A stretch of 64,000 nt of DNA from Brevundimonas sp. UBA7506. Its GTDB lineage: Bacteria > Pseudomonadota > Alphaproteobacteria > Caulobacterales > Caulobacteraceae. The stretch lies in assembly GCF_002479495.1 (NCBI RefSeq), contig NZ_DLNQ01000015.1, forward strand, positions 199,476 through 263,475, written 5' to 3'. The notes below the pieces were generated by a model. The model was not told where the DNA came from and did no database searches. It worked only from the letters and a program-made list of their open reading frames with translations. The position numbers and the translations under genes are program-made. This document shows positions 28,361 through 36,555 of this stretch, piece by piece (positions within the stretch are counted from its first letter, which is position 1; every line of letters begins with the position of its first letter).

Positions 28361-29704
28361 ATGATGCGACACACCCTGCTGGCCTCGACCGGCGCCGCCT
28401 TTGTCCTGACCCTGAGCGCTGCGCCGGTTGCGGCGACGGCGGCTCCGGCGGCTGCCTCGGCCCAGACGCCTGCGGTCCAGGGTTTGCCTTATGATGCGCG
28501 GCGCGGGGTTTTCACCTTCGCCTCGGGCCTCGACGCCTCCTTGCCTGCCGTGGTCCAGGTGACCACCCTGGGCCAGTCGCGCGGCCCGCGTTCGGAAGGC
28601 GATCCCAAGCCCTCGCAGGGCGGATCGGGCGTTATCATCGACGCCGCGAACGGCATCATCGTCACCAACCACCACGTCATCGAGAACGGCCAGAAGTTCA
28701 CCGTCGACATGATCGACGGCCGCCTGTTCGACGCGACCCTGATCGGGGCGGACAAGGCCACCGACATCGCCGTGCTGAAGATCGAGGCGTCGGGCCTGTC
28801 GCAGGTCCAGACGGTCGATTCCGACACCCTGCGCACCGGCGACCTGGCCTTCGCCGTCGGCTATCCTTTGGGCCTCGACCAGACCCTGACCATGGGGGTC
28901 ATTTCGGGCCTGAATCGCTCAGGCATGGGCGACGCCATCGAGGACTATATCCAGACCGACGCGGCGGTGAACTCGGGCAATTCGGGCGGGCCGCTGCTGG
29001 ACAGCCGGGGGCGGCTGATCGGCATCAACACGGCCATCCTGTCCGGCGGCATGGGCGGCGGCAACGACGGCATCGCCTTCGCCGTGCCGACCCGCATCAT
29101 GATGTTCGTGGTCGACCAGTTGCGCGCCACCGGCGAGGTCAAGCGCGGCCAGATCGGCGTGGCCCTGGGCTCGCTGACGGCCGAACGGGCGCGCGAGATG
29201 GGCCTGAACATTGTGCGCGGGGCTGTGGTCTATGACGCGGCGCCCGGCTCGGCGGCAGAGCAGGCGGGCCTGCGTCCCGGCGACGTCATCACGCGTCTGC
29301 AGAACCGTCCCGTGGCCAACGCGGGTTCGGTCCAGGCCACCGTCGGCATCGCCCGGCCCGGCGCGACCCTGCCGGTGGTCTATCTACGGGACGGGCGCGA
29401 GGCCACGGCGAGCCTGACGGTGCAGTCCGCTGACCTGCCCGCCGTGCGCCTTGGGCGCAGCGCGGCGATGGCGCGCGGCCTGACTTTCCGCAATTCGGGA
29501 GAGGGCGCAGGGGCGCAGGTCACCGTGGTCGAGGGCGGTTCGGTCGCAGCAGCGGCGGGGGTTCAGGCGGGCGACGTGGTGGTCGAGGTCGGCGGCGCGC
29601 GCGTGGCCGACATGGCCGCCCTGGCAGGGGCTCTGCAAGACGGCGCGGTCGAGCTGACGGTGATGCGCGACGGCGAGCGGACAACGATCAGCCTGCCCGG
29701 CTGA
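28361..29704 (+). CDS. DegP/HtrA-type periplasmic serine protease with two PDZ domains
   Basis: The 447-residue precursor has a signal peptide (HTLLASTGAAFVLTLSAAPVA). An S1C protease domain with His in TNHHVIENG, Asp in ATDIAVLKI and Ser in NSGNSGGPLL follows. Two PDZ domains come next, one near GQIGVALGSL to LPVVYLRDG and one near RGLTFRNSGEGAGAQ to the end. The layout fits periplasmic HtrA proteases that degrade or refold damaged envelope proteins. The ATG at 28361 was chosen because the longer ORF precedes any signal peptide. It is divergent from the DUF3313 lipoprotein gene. Confidence 0.93.
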   Translation: MMRHTLLASTGAAFVLTLSAAPVAATAAPAAASAQTPAVQGLPYDARRGVFTFASGLDASLPAVVQVTTLGQSRGPRSEGDPKPSQGGSGVIIDAANGIIVTNHHVIENGQKFTVDMIDGRLFDATLIGADKATDIAVLKIEASGLSQVQTVDSDTLRTGDLAFAVGYPLGLDQTLTMGVISGLNRSGMGDAIEDYIQTDAAVNSGNSGGPLLDSRGRLIGINTAILSGGMGGGNDGIAFAVPTRIMMFVVDQLRATGEVKRGQIGVALGSLTAERAREMGLNIVRGAVVYDAAPGSAAEQAGLRPGDVITRLQNRPVANAGSVQATVGIARPGATLPVVYLRDGREATASLTVQSADLPAVRLGRSAAMARGLTFRNSGEGAGAQVTVVEGGSVAAAAGVQAGDVVVEVGGARVADMAALAGALQDGAVELTVMRDGERTTISLPG

Positions 29705-29732
29705 TCCGTCTCACTGAGGTCCAGACAGCAAA

Positions 29733-29775
29733 ACGCCCGCGTCGCCAGGAGGGGGAGGAGGGCGGTCGCGGGCGT
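29733..29775 (+). terminator. Hairpin downstream of the HtrA-type gene
   Basis: Stem ACGCCCGCG with CGCGGGCGT, plus an inner CGCC/GGCG, encloses a purine-rich loop. It is followed by CTCTG rather than a T run, so it may be an inefficient or Rho-assisted terminator. The rest of the 272-bp gap up to the fabB stop shows nothing I can assign. Confidence 0.5.
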
Positions 29776-29976
29776 CTCTGCTTGGAGGAAGCATCGGCCC
29801 GTCGAAGCCCTTTAGCGGAAAAATCCTGGGGGGCTGGGGGGGCTGTTCAGGATCCGGGACTTTTCCGAACTCCGACAGGCCGATGGTGCCTTTTTGAACG
29901 TCCATCCGGGCGGACGAAGGGCCGAATGGCGTTATTTTCGTGTCCGAGGCGACAATTTTCGCCGGTTGGACGGTTT

Positions 29977-31206
29977 CTAGACCTTGGACAGGATCAGGGT
30001 GCCGTTGGTGCCGCCGAAGCCGAAGCTGTTGGACATGACGTGCTTCAGTTCGCCGTCGTGGCGTTCGCGCAGGATCGGCATGCCCTCGAACTCGGGGTCC
30101 AGGTTTTCGATGTGGGCGCTTTCGGCGGCGAAGCCGTGCTTCATCATCAGCAGGCAGTAGATGGCTTCCTGCGCGCCCGCCGCGCCGAGCGAGTGGCCCG
30201 TCAGCGACTTGGTCGAGGAGATCATCGGCAGGTCGTCGCCGAAGACGTTGCGCACCGCGCCCATCTCCTTGGCGTCGCCGACCGGCGTCGAGGTGCCGTG
30301 CGGGTTCAGGTAGTCGATCTTCGGATCGCCCGCCATCTTCAGGGCCAGCTTCATGCAGCGCTCGGCGCCCTCGCCCGAGGGGGCGACCATGTCGTAGCCG
30401 TCCGAGTTGGCGGCGTAGCCGGTGACTTCAGCGTAGATGGTCGCGCCGCGCGCCACGGCGCGTTCGTATTCCTCAAGCACCACGATGCCGGCGCCGCCGG
30501 CGATGACGAAGCCGTCGCGGTCCTTGTCATAGGCGCGCGAGGCGACCGAGGGCGTCTCGTTGAAGTTGGAGGACATGGCGCCCATGGCGTCGAACATGTT
30601 CGACATGGACCAGTCGATGTCTTCGCAGCCGCCCGCGAAGACCACGTCCTGCTTGCCCCACGCGATCTGCTCGGCGGCGGCGCCGATGCAGTGAGCCGAG
30701 GTCGCGCAGGCCGAGGAGATCGAATAGTTGATTCCCTTGAGTTCGAACCAGGTGGCCAGGACGGCCGATGGGCCGCTGGCCATGGCCTTGGGCACGGCGA
30801 AGGGGCCGACGCGCTTGGGCGAGCCCTTTTCGACGGTCGTCTGGGCCGCCTGCAGGATGACCTGGGTCGAGGGGCCGCCTTCGCCGACGATCAGGCCGAT
30901 CCGCTCGTCCTTGATTTCGTCGGCGCTCAGACCGCTGTCCTTCAGGGCCTCTTCAAAGGCGATATGGGCCCAGGCCGTGCCGTTGGCCAGGAAGCGGGCG
31001 GCGCGGCGGTCCACCAGGGGCGCCCAGTCCTCGGCGGTGACGCCCAGGGCCGGCGGCGCCCAGACCTGCGAGCGGAAACCGTACTTGGCGTGGTCGGCGG
31101 CGTGCTGGACGCCCGACTTGGCTTCGCGCAGGGAGGCCGCGACCTCGTCCTGGCCGGTGCCGATGGAGGAGACGATGCCCAATCCGGTGACGACGACACG
31201 CCGCAT
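29977..31206 (-). CDS. fabB: Beta-ketoacyl-ACP synthase I
   Basis: The 409-residue condensing enzyme elongates unsaturated fatty acyl-ACP. The active-site Cys is in [14 protein letters not shown], the first His in [12 protein letters not shown], and the second in [16 protein letters not shown]. The C-terminus [17 protein letters not shown] is typical. The ATG at 31206 was preferred over an upstream ATG (MLGNT) because AGGA is well placed before it. It lies 60 bp downstream of fabA in the classic fabA-fabB operon for anaerobic-type unsaturated fatty acid synthesis. Confidence 0.97.
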   Translation of the reverse strand: MRRVVVTGLGIVSSIGTGQDEVAASLREAKSGVQHAADHAKYGFRSQVWAPPALGVTAEDWAPLVDRRAARFLANGTAWAHIAFEEALKDSGLSADEIKDERIGLIVGEGGPSTQVILQAAQTTVEKGSPKRVGPFAVPKAMASGPSAVLATWFELKGINYSISSACATSAHCIGAAAEQIAWGKQDVVFAGGCEDIDWSMSNMFDAMGAMSSNFNETPSVASRAYDKDRDGFVIAGGAGIVVLEEYERAVARGATIYAEVTGYAANSDGYDMVAPSGEGAERCMKLALKMAGDPKIDYLNPHGTSTPVGDAKEMGAVRNVFGDDLPMISSTKSLTGHSLGAAGAQEAIYCLLMMKHGFAAESAHIENLDPEFEGMPILRERHDGELKHVMSNSFGFGGTNGTLILSKV

Positions 31207-31266
31207 GGTGTTTCCTAACATTCAGTCTTCAGGCGCCGCGTTGACCGCGGTCTGCATCAAATGGGG

Positions 31267-31806
31267 TCAGGCGTCCGTCGACGCCACCGTGGCCGCGCCG
31301 CCGAACAGGCCGACGCGCATGTCGGCGCAGGTGTAGATGACCTCGCCGTCGGCCTCGAGCACGCCGTCGGCGATGCCCATGACCAGCTTGCGGTTGATGA
31401 CGCGCTTCAGGTGGACCTTATAGACCACCTTCTTGACGTCCGGGGTCACCTGGCCGGTGAACTTGACCTCGCCGACCCCCAGGGCGCGGCCCTTGCCGGG
31501 GCCGCCGATCCAGCCGAGATAGAAGCCGACCAGCTGCCACATGGCGTCCAGGCCGAGGCAGCCGGGCATGACCGGGTCGCCGATGAAGTGGCACTGGAAG
31601 AACCAGAGGTCCGGGTTGATGTCGAGTTCAGCCTCGACATAGCCCTTGCCGTAGTCGCCGCCGTCGGCGGTGATGGTCTTGATGCGGTCGAACATCAGCA
31701 TCGGCGGGGCCGGCAGCTGGGCGTTGCCCGGACCGAACAGCTCGCCACGGCCTGAGGCCAGCAGGCCTTCATGATCGAACGACGACGGATATTGGGACTG
31801 GCTCAA
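31267..31806 (-). CDS. fabA: 3-hydroxydecanoyl-ACP dehydratase/isomerase
   Basis: This 179-residue bifunctional enzyme introduces the cis double bond at the C10 stage. The active-site region [22 protein letters not shown] contains the catalytic His and Asp of the FabA hot-dog fold. Together with fabB it gives the cell the FabA/FabB route to unsaturated fatty acids. It follows the SH3 protein gene by 68 bp on the same strand. Confidence 0.97.
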   Translation of the reverse strand: MSQSQYPSSFDHEGLLASGRGELFGPGNAQLPAPPMLMFDRIKTITADGGDYGKGYVEAELDINPDLWFFQCHFIGDPVMPGCLGLDAMWQLVGFYLGWIGGPGKGRALGVGEVKFTGQVTPDVKKVVYKVHLKRVINRKLVMGIADGVLEADGEVIYTCADMRVGLFGGAATVASTDA

Positions 31807-31874
31807 GGATGACGCTCCGGAAGTGTTGCGGGCGGGTTACACGACCCTGCGCGCCCGCTCAACTGTTGTGAAGT

Positions 31875-32444
31875 CTAGCTGCGACCGGCGCCGGCGGGCC
31901 GGGCGGCGTTGCACAGGGCGCGTTCCTGGGTTCCGAAGACCGCCCGTTCGGGCACCCAGCCCCGGATCTTGCGCACGCGCACCCGGCACCAGCCGTCTTC
32001 GCATTCGTCCAGGGAGACGATGGAGCGCGGCGACAGGCGGGCCCGCACCGACGAGGTGGCGGATCGGCCCGAGTGGATCATGATCTCTTCGGCCGAGCGG
32101 TTGAAGACGCTGCGACGGCCCGAGGCGACGGTGCGGTGGATCCACGCAACCGAACCGTCCGGATCGCAGATCTTGCGCCACTCCTTGGTCTCGGCGATCA
32201 CCTGCACGGGCAGGCCCGCAGCGCGATATTCCCACAGGATCTGGTAATCGAGGCCCGGCCCCTGACGGGCGCGGACCTGAGAGGATTTCAGCGTGACCCA
32301 GCGCGGCACTTCCAGACCTGTCGGGGTCGGCCGGCCGTCAGGCATGCGGGCGCTGGCGCCCGCGAAGACGCCCGATCCGAGGACGGCGGCGATGACGGCG
32401 ATACGCCGGAAACTTTTGAACCTGACCACAGCTTTGCTAGACAC
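31875..32444 (-). CDS. Exported SH3-like domain protein
   Basis: The 189-residue protein has an N-terminal signal or anchor (FRRIAVIAAVLGSGVFAGASA). Two bacterial SH3-like repeats follow: WVTLKSSQVRARQGPGLDYQILWEY to KICDPDGSVAWIHRTVASGRRS, and SSVRARLSPRSIVSLDECEDGWCRVRVRKIRGWVPERAVFG. Such domains bind peptidoglycan or act in the periplasm. The cysteines in ICDPDG and CEDGWC could form a disulfide. Its start lies 69 bp from a perfect CtrA-type box that sits in the divergent dehydrogenase gene, which suggests cell-cycle control; that is inference. Confidence 0.85.
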   Translation of the reverse strand: MSSKAVVRFKSFRRIAVIAAVLGSGVFAGASARMPDGRPTPTGLEVPRWVTLKSSQVRARQGPGLDYQILWEYRAAGLPVQVIAETKEWRKICDPDGSVAWIHRTVASGRRSVFNRSAEEIMIHSGRSATSSVRARLSPRSIVSLDECEDGWCRVRVRKIRGWVPERAVFGTQERALCNAARPAGAGRS

Positions 32445-32497
32445 CGGATCGACACGTCCCGTTCGGGCGTTACCGCCCGTCGAAACCCAGGCTTCCT

Positions 32498-33484
32498 ATG
32501 TCCGCTCGCAAGCTTAAGGTCGTATTAACCAGACGCCTGCCCGATACGGTGGAAACGCGCCTGCGCGAGCTGTTCGACGCCGAACTGAACCTGACCGACC
32601 GTCCGATGTCGCGCGACGACCTGGCCGCCGCCCTGCAGCGCGCCGAGGTCCTGATCCCGACCATCACCGACCATCTGGACGCCGAGCTGATCGCGGGGGC
32701 TGGCGAGCAGTTGAAGATGATCGCCAACTTCGGCGCGGGCGTGGACCATATCGACATCGACGCCGCCGTGGGCCGCGGAATCATCGTCACCAACACCCCT
32801 GGCGTCCTGACCGAGGACACCGCCGACCTGACCATGAGCCTGATCATGGCCGTCAGCCGCCGCATCGTCGAAGGCGCCAATGTCGTCGCGGCGGGCCAGT
32901 TCCAGGGCTGGAGCCCGACCTGGATGTGCGGCCGCAAGCTGTGGGGCAAGCGCCTGGGCATCGTCGGCATGGGCCGCATCGGCCAGGCCCTGGCGCGCCG
33001 GGCCAAGGCTTTCGGCATGCAGGTCCACTATCACAACCGCAAACCCGTCTCGGACATGATCGCCGAGGAACTGGGCGCGACCTGGTGGGATGATCTGGAT
33101 CAGATGCTGGCGCGGATGGACGTCATCTCGCTGAACTGTCCGGCCACCAAAGACACCCGCTACATCCTGTCTGCCGAGCGCATCGCGCGGCTGCAGCCCC
33201 ACGCCATTCTGGTCAACACCGCGCGCGGCGAACTGATCGACGAGGCGGCGCTGGTCGAGGCTCTGGATCGTCGCGCCCTGTTCGGCGTGGGTCTGGACGT
33301 GTTCGAGCACGAACCGGCGGTGCATCCGGGCCTGATGGGCCGCGCCAACGTGGTCCTGCTGCCCCATCTCGGGTCGGCCACGATCGAGGCGCGTCAGGAC
33401 ATGGGGGACCGCGTCATCGCCAACATCATGACCTATCAGAACGGCCACCGGCCGCCCGACCGGGTCATCCCGGCCATGCTCTAG
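32498..33484 (+). CDS. D-isomer-specific 2-hydroxyacid dehydrogenase (glyoxylate/hydroxypyruvate reductase-like)
   Basis: The 328-residue NAD(P)-dependent enzyme has the Rossmann motif GIVGMGRIGQALARRAK and the catalytic Arg in NTARGELIDE. The Glu is in VFEHEPAVHP and the His in LLPHLGSATIEAR. The family reduces glyoxylate or hydroxypyruvate, or oxidises D-glycerate; the exact substrate is open. It is divergent from the SH3 gene (53-bp gap), and codons 6-11 overlap a perfect CtrA box. Its TAG stop overlaps the MoeB-like gene's stop in CTAG. Confidence 0.9.
   Translation: MSARKLKVVLTRRLPDTVETRLRELFDAELNLTDRPMSRDDLAAALQRAEVLIPTITDHLDAELIAGAGEQLKMIANFGAGVDHIDIDAAVGRGIIVTNTPGVLTEDTADLTMSLIMAVSRRIVEGANVVAAGQFQGWSPTWMCGRKLWGKRLGIVGMGRIGQALARRAKAFGMQVHYHNRKPVSDMIAEELGATWWDDLDQMLARMDVISLNCPATKDTRYILSAERIARLQPHAILVNTARGELIDEAALVEALDRRALFGVGLDVFEHEPAVHPGLMGRANVVLLPHLGSATIEARQDMGDRVIANIMTYQNGHRPPDRVIPAML
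32514..32528. promoter_or_regulatory. Perfect CtrA-type box TTAA-N7-TTAA
   Basis: TTAA at 32514-32517 and TTAA at 32525-32528 are separated by exactly 7 bp, and the second is followed by CC. This matches the Caulobacter CtrA consensus TTAA-N7-TTAAC. In DNA this GC-rich a chance match is unlikely. It lies within the start of the dehydrogenase gene and 69 bp upstream of the divergent SH3 gene. Confidence 0.6.
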
Positions 33485-34254
33485 GCGTGGGCTGATCCGC
33501 AGACCGGGCAGGCCGGGTCGGCGGCGATCTTCACCACCCGGCTGCTTCCGCCCAGGCCGTCGTAGAGCATCAGGCGACCGGTCAGAGGGGCGCCCGCGCC
33601 TGTGATCAGCTTGATCGCCTCCAGGGCCGTCATGGCGCCGATGACGCCGGCAAGGGCGCCGACCACGCCGACCCGGGCGCAGGTCTCGGCGTCGGGCGGG
33701 GTTTCGGGCACCAGGCATTGATAGCAGGGCTCGCCGGTGAAGACGCTGACCTGACCGTTCCAGCGCCCCAGAGCGCCTGAAACCAAAGGCGTTCCCGTCG
33801 CCACGCAGGCGGCGTTGACGGCGAAGCGGGTGTCGAAATCATCCGTGCCGTCCAGCACCAGATCGAAGCGCTCGATGATGTCGCGGGCGTTGTCGGGCGT
33901 CAGCCGCTCGATGAAGGGCTCCACGGCGACATGCGGATTGAGGGCGGCCAGATGCGCGGCGCCCGCCTCGACCTTGGGACGTCCGGCGTCGGCGGTGGCG
34001 AAGATGATCTGCCGCTGCAGGTTGGACAGGGCGACCGCGTCATGGTCGATCAGACCCAGGGTCCCGACCCCGGCGGCGGCCAGGTAGAGGGCGGCGGGCG
34101 CCCCGACCCCGCCCAGGCCGACGATCAGCATCCGCGCGCGCTTCAGGGCCTGCTGGCCGGGGCCGCCGATCTCGGACAGCACCAGCTGACGCGCGTAACG
34201 GTCGACTTCCTCGTCGGAAAAACGGACAGGGGCGGGGGCGGCAGGCTGGATCAC
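33481..34254 (-). CDS. moeB: HesA/MoeB/ThiF family adenylyltransferase
   Basis: The 257-residue E1-like enzyme has ARQLVLSEIGGPGQQALKRARMLIVGLGGVGAPAALYLAAAGVG for ATP binding. SNLQRQIIF follows, and the two CxxC zinc motifs are in EPCYQCLVPE and PACPVCGSA. It would adenylate the C-terminal Gly of a ubiquitin-like sulfur carrier such as MoaD or ThiS. No rhodanese domain is attached, which is usual for alphaproteobacterial MoeB-like proteins. The stop overlaps the convergent dehydrogenase stop. MoeB versus ThiF identity is not settled by sequence alone. Confidence 0.88.
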   Translation of the reverse strand: MIQPAAPAPVRFSDEEVDRYARQLVLSEIGGPGQQALKRARMLIVGLGGVGAPAALYLAAAGVGTLGLIDHDAVALSNLQRQIIFATADAGRPKVEAGAAHLAALNPHVAVEPFIERLTPDNARDIIERFDLVLDGTDDFDTRFAVNAACVATGTPLVSGALGRWNGQVSVFTGEPCYQCLVPETPPDAETCARVGVVGALAGVIGAMTALEAIKLITGAGAPLTGRLMLYDGLGGSSRVVKIAADPACPVCGSAHA

Positions 34255-34285
34255 GCGCCCTGTCTAGCGCAGTCGCGGCGGCCCG

Positions 34286-34747
34286 TCAGGCCGGAACAGT
34301 CAGGGCCTGCGTCGCCGTGCTCAGCAAGGTTTCGGCGCGATCAGGGCTCAACTGGTCCAACCCGGCGCCGTTCAGCACGCGCGCGGCGGCGGGCGTCATC
34401 TGGGCCAGGGTCATCGGCCACTCGGGAAAGAGGCGGCCGGCGACGTCCTGGTCGGACAGCAGGCGGATGTTCTGGTGACGGGGATCGGCGCGCAGTCGGT
34501 CCATCAGCCGATCCACGTCGGCGCGGCGCCCCTCGATGGCCTGCATGAAGCGGCCGCCGTGGCGCATCAGAGCCCCGGTCAGGCCGTCGCGACGATTGTT
34601 GCGTTCCGAGGCGCCGAGGATTTCGGCGAGAACCAGCAGGCTGGTCGCAGCCTCGCCGACGGCGTCGCTGACATAGATGGCGCGGTGCAGAGGCAAGGCG
34701 GGTACTCGAACGCTAGGCGAGGCGACTGGGGAAGGCTCCCCTGTCAT
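34286..34747 (-). CDS. BLUF blue-light photosensor
   Basis: The ATG at 34747 gives a 153-residue stand-alone BLUF protein. After about 20 extra residues the flavin domain begins: HRAIYVSDAV with the key Tyr25, SERNNRRDGLTGALM with Asn50/51, and FMQAIEGRRADVDRLM with the hydrogen-bonding Gln69. DPRHQNIRLL and RLFPEWPMTL follow. Such proteins sense blue light through FAD and signal by protein contacts. No output domain is attached. It is divergent from hslV across 79 bp, so light-dependent influence on hslV is possible but unproven. Confidence 0.88.
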   Translation of the reverse strand: MTGEPSPVASPSVRVPALPLHRAIYVSDAVGEAATSLLVLAEILGASERNNRRDGLTGALMRHGGRFMQAIEGRRADVDRLMDRLRADPRHQNIRLLSDQDVAGRLFPEWPMTLAQMTPAAARVLNGAGLDQLSPDRAETLLSTATQALTVPA

Positions 34748-34826
34748 GGCAGGGTTAACAAAACGGAAGTCCCTGCGGCGCGGCGGCGTCTTGCGAGCGC
34801 GATCTTTCCTCGCCATCTGAGCGACC

Positions 34827-35381
34827 ATGACCCAGACCTCGAGCTTTCCCGACTGGCACGGCACCACCATTCTGGCGGTGCGCAAGAACGGCCGCACCGT
34901 CATCGCCGGCGACGGCCAGGTCTCTATGGGGCCGACCATCGTCAAGGGCGCGGCGCGCAAGGTGCGCACCCTGGCGGGCGGCAAGGTGCTGGCCGGTTTC
35001 GCCGGAGCCACGGCCGATGCCCTGACCCTGATCGAGCGGCTGGAGGCCAAGCTGGAGCAATACCCCGACCAGTTGGCCCGCGCCTGCGTCGAACTGGCCA
35101 AGGACTGGCGCACCGACCGCTATCTGCGTCGGCTGGAGGCCATGCTGCTGGTCGCCGACAAGGACACCATTCTGACGGTCACCGGCGTAGGCGACGTGCT
35201 GGAGCCGGAGTACGGCGTGGCCGCCGTCGGATCGGGCGGCAACTACGCCCTGGCCGCCGCCCGCGCCCTGATCGACGAAAGCAGCGAACAGGATGCCGAG
35301 CAGATCGCCCGCAAGGCCATGAAGATCGCCGCCGAAATCTGCGTCTACACCAACGGCAATCTGACCATCGAGAGTCTTTAA
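34827..35381 (+). CDS. hslV: ATP-dependent protease peptidase subunit HslV (ClpQ)
   Basis: The 184-residue proteasome-related peptidase pairs with HslU in the cytoplasm. The propeptide [12 protein letters not shown] ends in HG, before the catalytic Thr13 of [36 protein letters not shown] and ICVYTNGN mark the rest of the fold. hslV and hslU are usually adjacent; here a third, now broken gene lies between them. Three tandem hairpin repeats begin immediately after the hslV stop codon. Confidence 0.97.
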   Translation: MTQTSSFPDWHGTTILAVRKNGRTVIAGDGQVSMGPTIVKGAARKVRTLAGGKVLAGFAGATADALTLIERLEAKLEQYPDQLARACVELAKDWRTDRYLRRLEAMLLVADKDTILTVTGVGDVLEPEYGVAAVGSGGNYALAAARALIDESSEQDAEQIARKAMKIAAEICVYTNGNLTIESL

Positions 35382-35421
35382 GGGCGCTACGCTCGCCGCG
35401 CGGCGGCTCGCTGCTTGAGCG
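35382..35421 (+). repeat. Dispersed GCG-loop hairpin repeat, copy C1
   Basis: This copy starts at the first base after the hslV stop, in sense orientation. It begins GGGCGCTA and ends GCTGCTTGAGCGG. The inner stem is GCCGC/GCGGC with loop GCG. It is the first of three tandem copies spaced about 47 bp. Confidence 0.8.
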
Positions 35422-35427
35422 GTCGTA

Positions 35428-35468
35428 GGGCGCTATCGCCCGGCTCGCGGAGCCGCGCTGCTTGAGCA
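35428..35468 (+). repeat. Dispersed GCG-loop hairpin repeat, copy C2
   Basis: This is the second tandem copy. It starts GGGCGCTATC and ends CTGCTTGAGC. The inner stem is CGGCTC with GAGCCG around loop GCG, so the stem sequence differs from C1 while pairing is kept. Confidence 0.78.
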
Positions 35469-35475
35469 GCTTATA

Positions 35476-35517
35476 GGGCGCTAACGCACGCGACGCGGTC
35501 GCGCGCTTCTTGAGCGC
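35476..35517 (+). repeat. Dispersed GCG-loop hairpin repeat, copy C3
   Basis: This is the third tandem copy. It starts GGGCGCTAACGC and ends CTTCTTGAGCGC. The inner stem is CGCGAC with GTCGCG around loop GCG, again a compensated change. About 100 bp without recognisable content follow before the next gene. Confidence 0.78.
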
Positions 35518-35623
35518 GTCCCCGCTGGGTTTCAGGCGGTTGGTCGCCTGAGCGTCGGCTTTCAGCGAATTAACGCGACAGGACGCGCTTCCGGGCGATC
35601 AATGGTCGGCGGAGGTAATCGCC

Positions 35624-36555
35624 ATGCCGCTCACCGCCCTGATGGTCGCCGCCGCCTTGCTCGCCATGGACAGGCCGTCGTGTCCCGCGTCTTCGCCCGC
35701 GCCGGTGGTGGCCGCCGAGCGGGCCTTCGCCGCCGATGCGCCCGGCCTGGGCGTCGGCGGCAGCTTCAACAAATGGGCCCTGCCCGACGCCGTGGTCATC
35801 GCCGAGGGACGCGCCCAGACGGTGCGCGAGGTCTACTCACCCGATGCAGCGCGTCCAGTTGATGAGCCGCGTCTGGAATGGTGGCCGAACTGGGCGGGTC
35901 TCGCCCGGTCGGGCGACCTGGGCTTCACCACCGGCGGGGTGGCGGTCAACGGCGCGCGCACGGGGCACTACTTCACCCTCTGGGCCTGCCAGCCGGACGG
36001 CCGATGGCGCTGGGTCTATGACGGCGGTTCCGGCGCCACGGCGGCCGAGGTTCCCGGCCCTGACAGCGAGCCGGACCTGATGGCGACGGGCGAGGGCGTC
36101 TCCGCCTCGCCCGAGGCGGCGATGAGCGAGGTGCGGGGCGCCGAGGCGAAGCTGGCCGGGGCCGCGCGCACGGATCAGAAGGCGGCCCATCTGGCGGTGC
36201 TGGCCGAGGACGGGCGGCTCTATGTCGCGCCGCGCCCGCCGGCCATCGGTCGGGCGGCCATGGCGGCGGCGCTGGACGGCTGGCCCTCCAGCTTCGATTT
36301 CGGCCCGACCGAGGGCGGCGGCGCCTCGCGCGCGGGCGACCTGGCCTGGACCTGGCCTGGACCTGGGGCTCGGCGCGCTGGACGCGGGACGAGGCCGAGC
36401 GGCGCGGCCACTATGTGCGGCTCTGGCGCAAGGGGACGGACGGATGGGCCCTGATGTTCGCCCAGCTGATCCCGGCCCCGCCCGTTTCCGCCGCGCCTGT
36501 CGTCGCCCCCCCCCCCTCCCGCCGGCGGCTGAGACCCCCTATCTGGCGATCATGA
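35624..36555 (+). pseudogene. Two-domain DUF4440/NTF2-like protein gene, frameshifted by an 11-bp tandem duplication
   Basis: The frame from 35624 encodes a signal-like start and a domain with GDLGFTTGGVAV and GHYFTLWACQPDGRWRWVYDGG. A second similar domain starts with GDLAWTW at 36335-36355. There an exact duplication of CTGGCCTGGAC (36341-36351 and 36352-36362) shifts the frame. Removing one copy restores [31 protein letters not shown], which mirrors the first domain. The restored frame ends in a TGA overlapping the hslU ATG (ATGA). The uncorrected frame stops at 36454 after a nonsense tail. The sequence is DUF4440/SnoaL-like; function is unknown. A run of 11 C is at 36506-36516. Confidence 0.8.

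Noticed and set aside
29705..29976. Small protein gene (64 codons, minus strand) between the HtrA-type gene and fabB
   Set aside because: It is Pro-rich with no ribosome site or family resemblance; the region is better explained as intergenic with a hairpin.
36222..36551. In-frame N-terminal extension of HslU to a 544-residue protein
   Set aside because: The extra sequence reads an off-frame part of the upstream DUF4440-like gene; the ATG at 36552 matches the family N-terminus.
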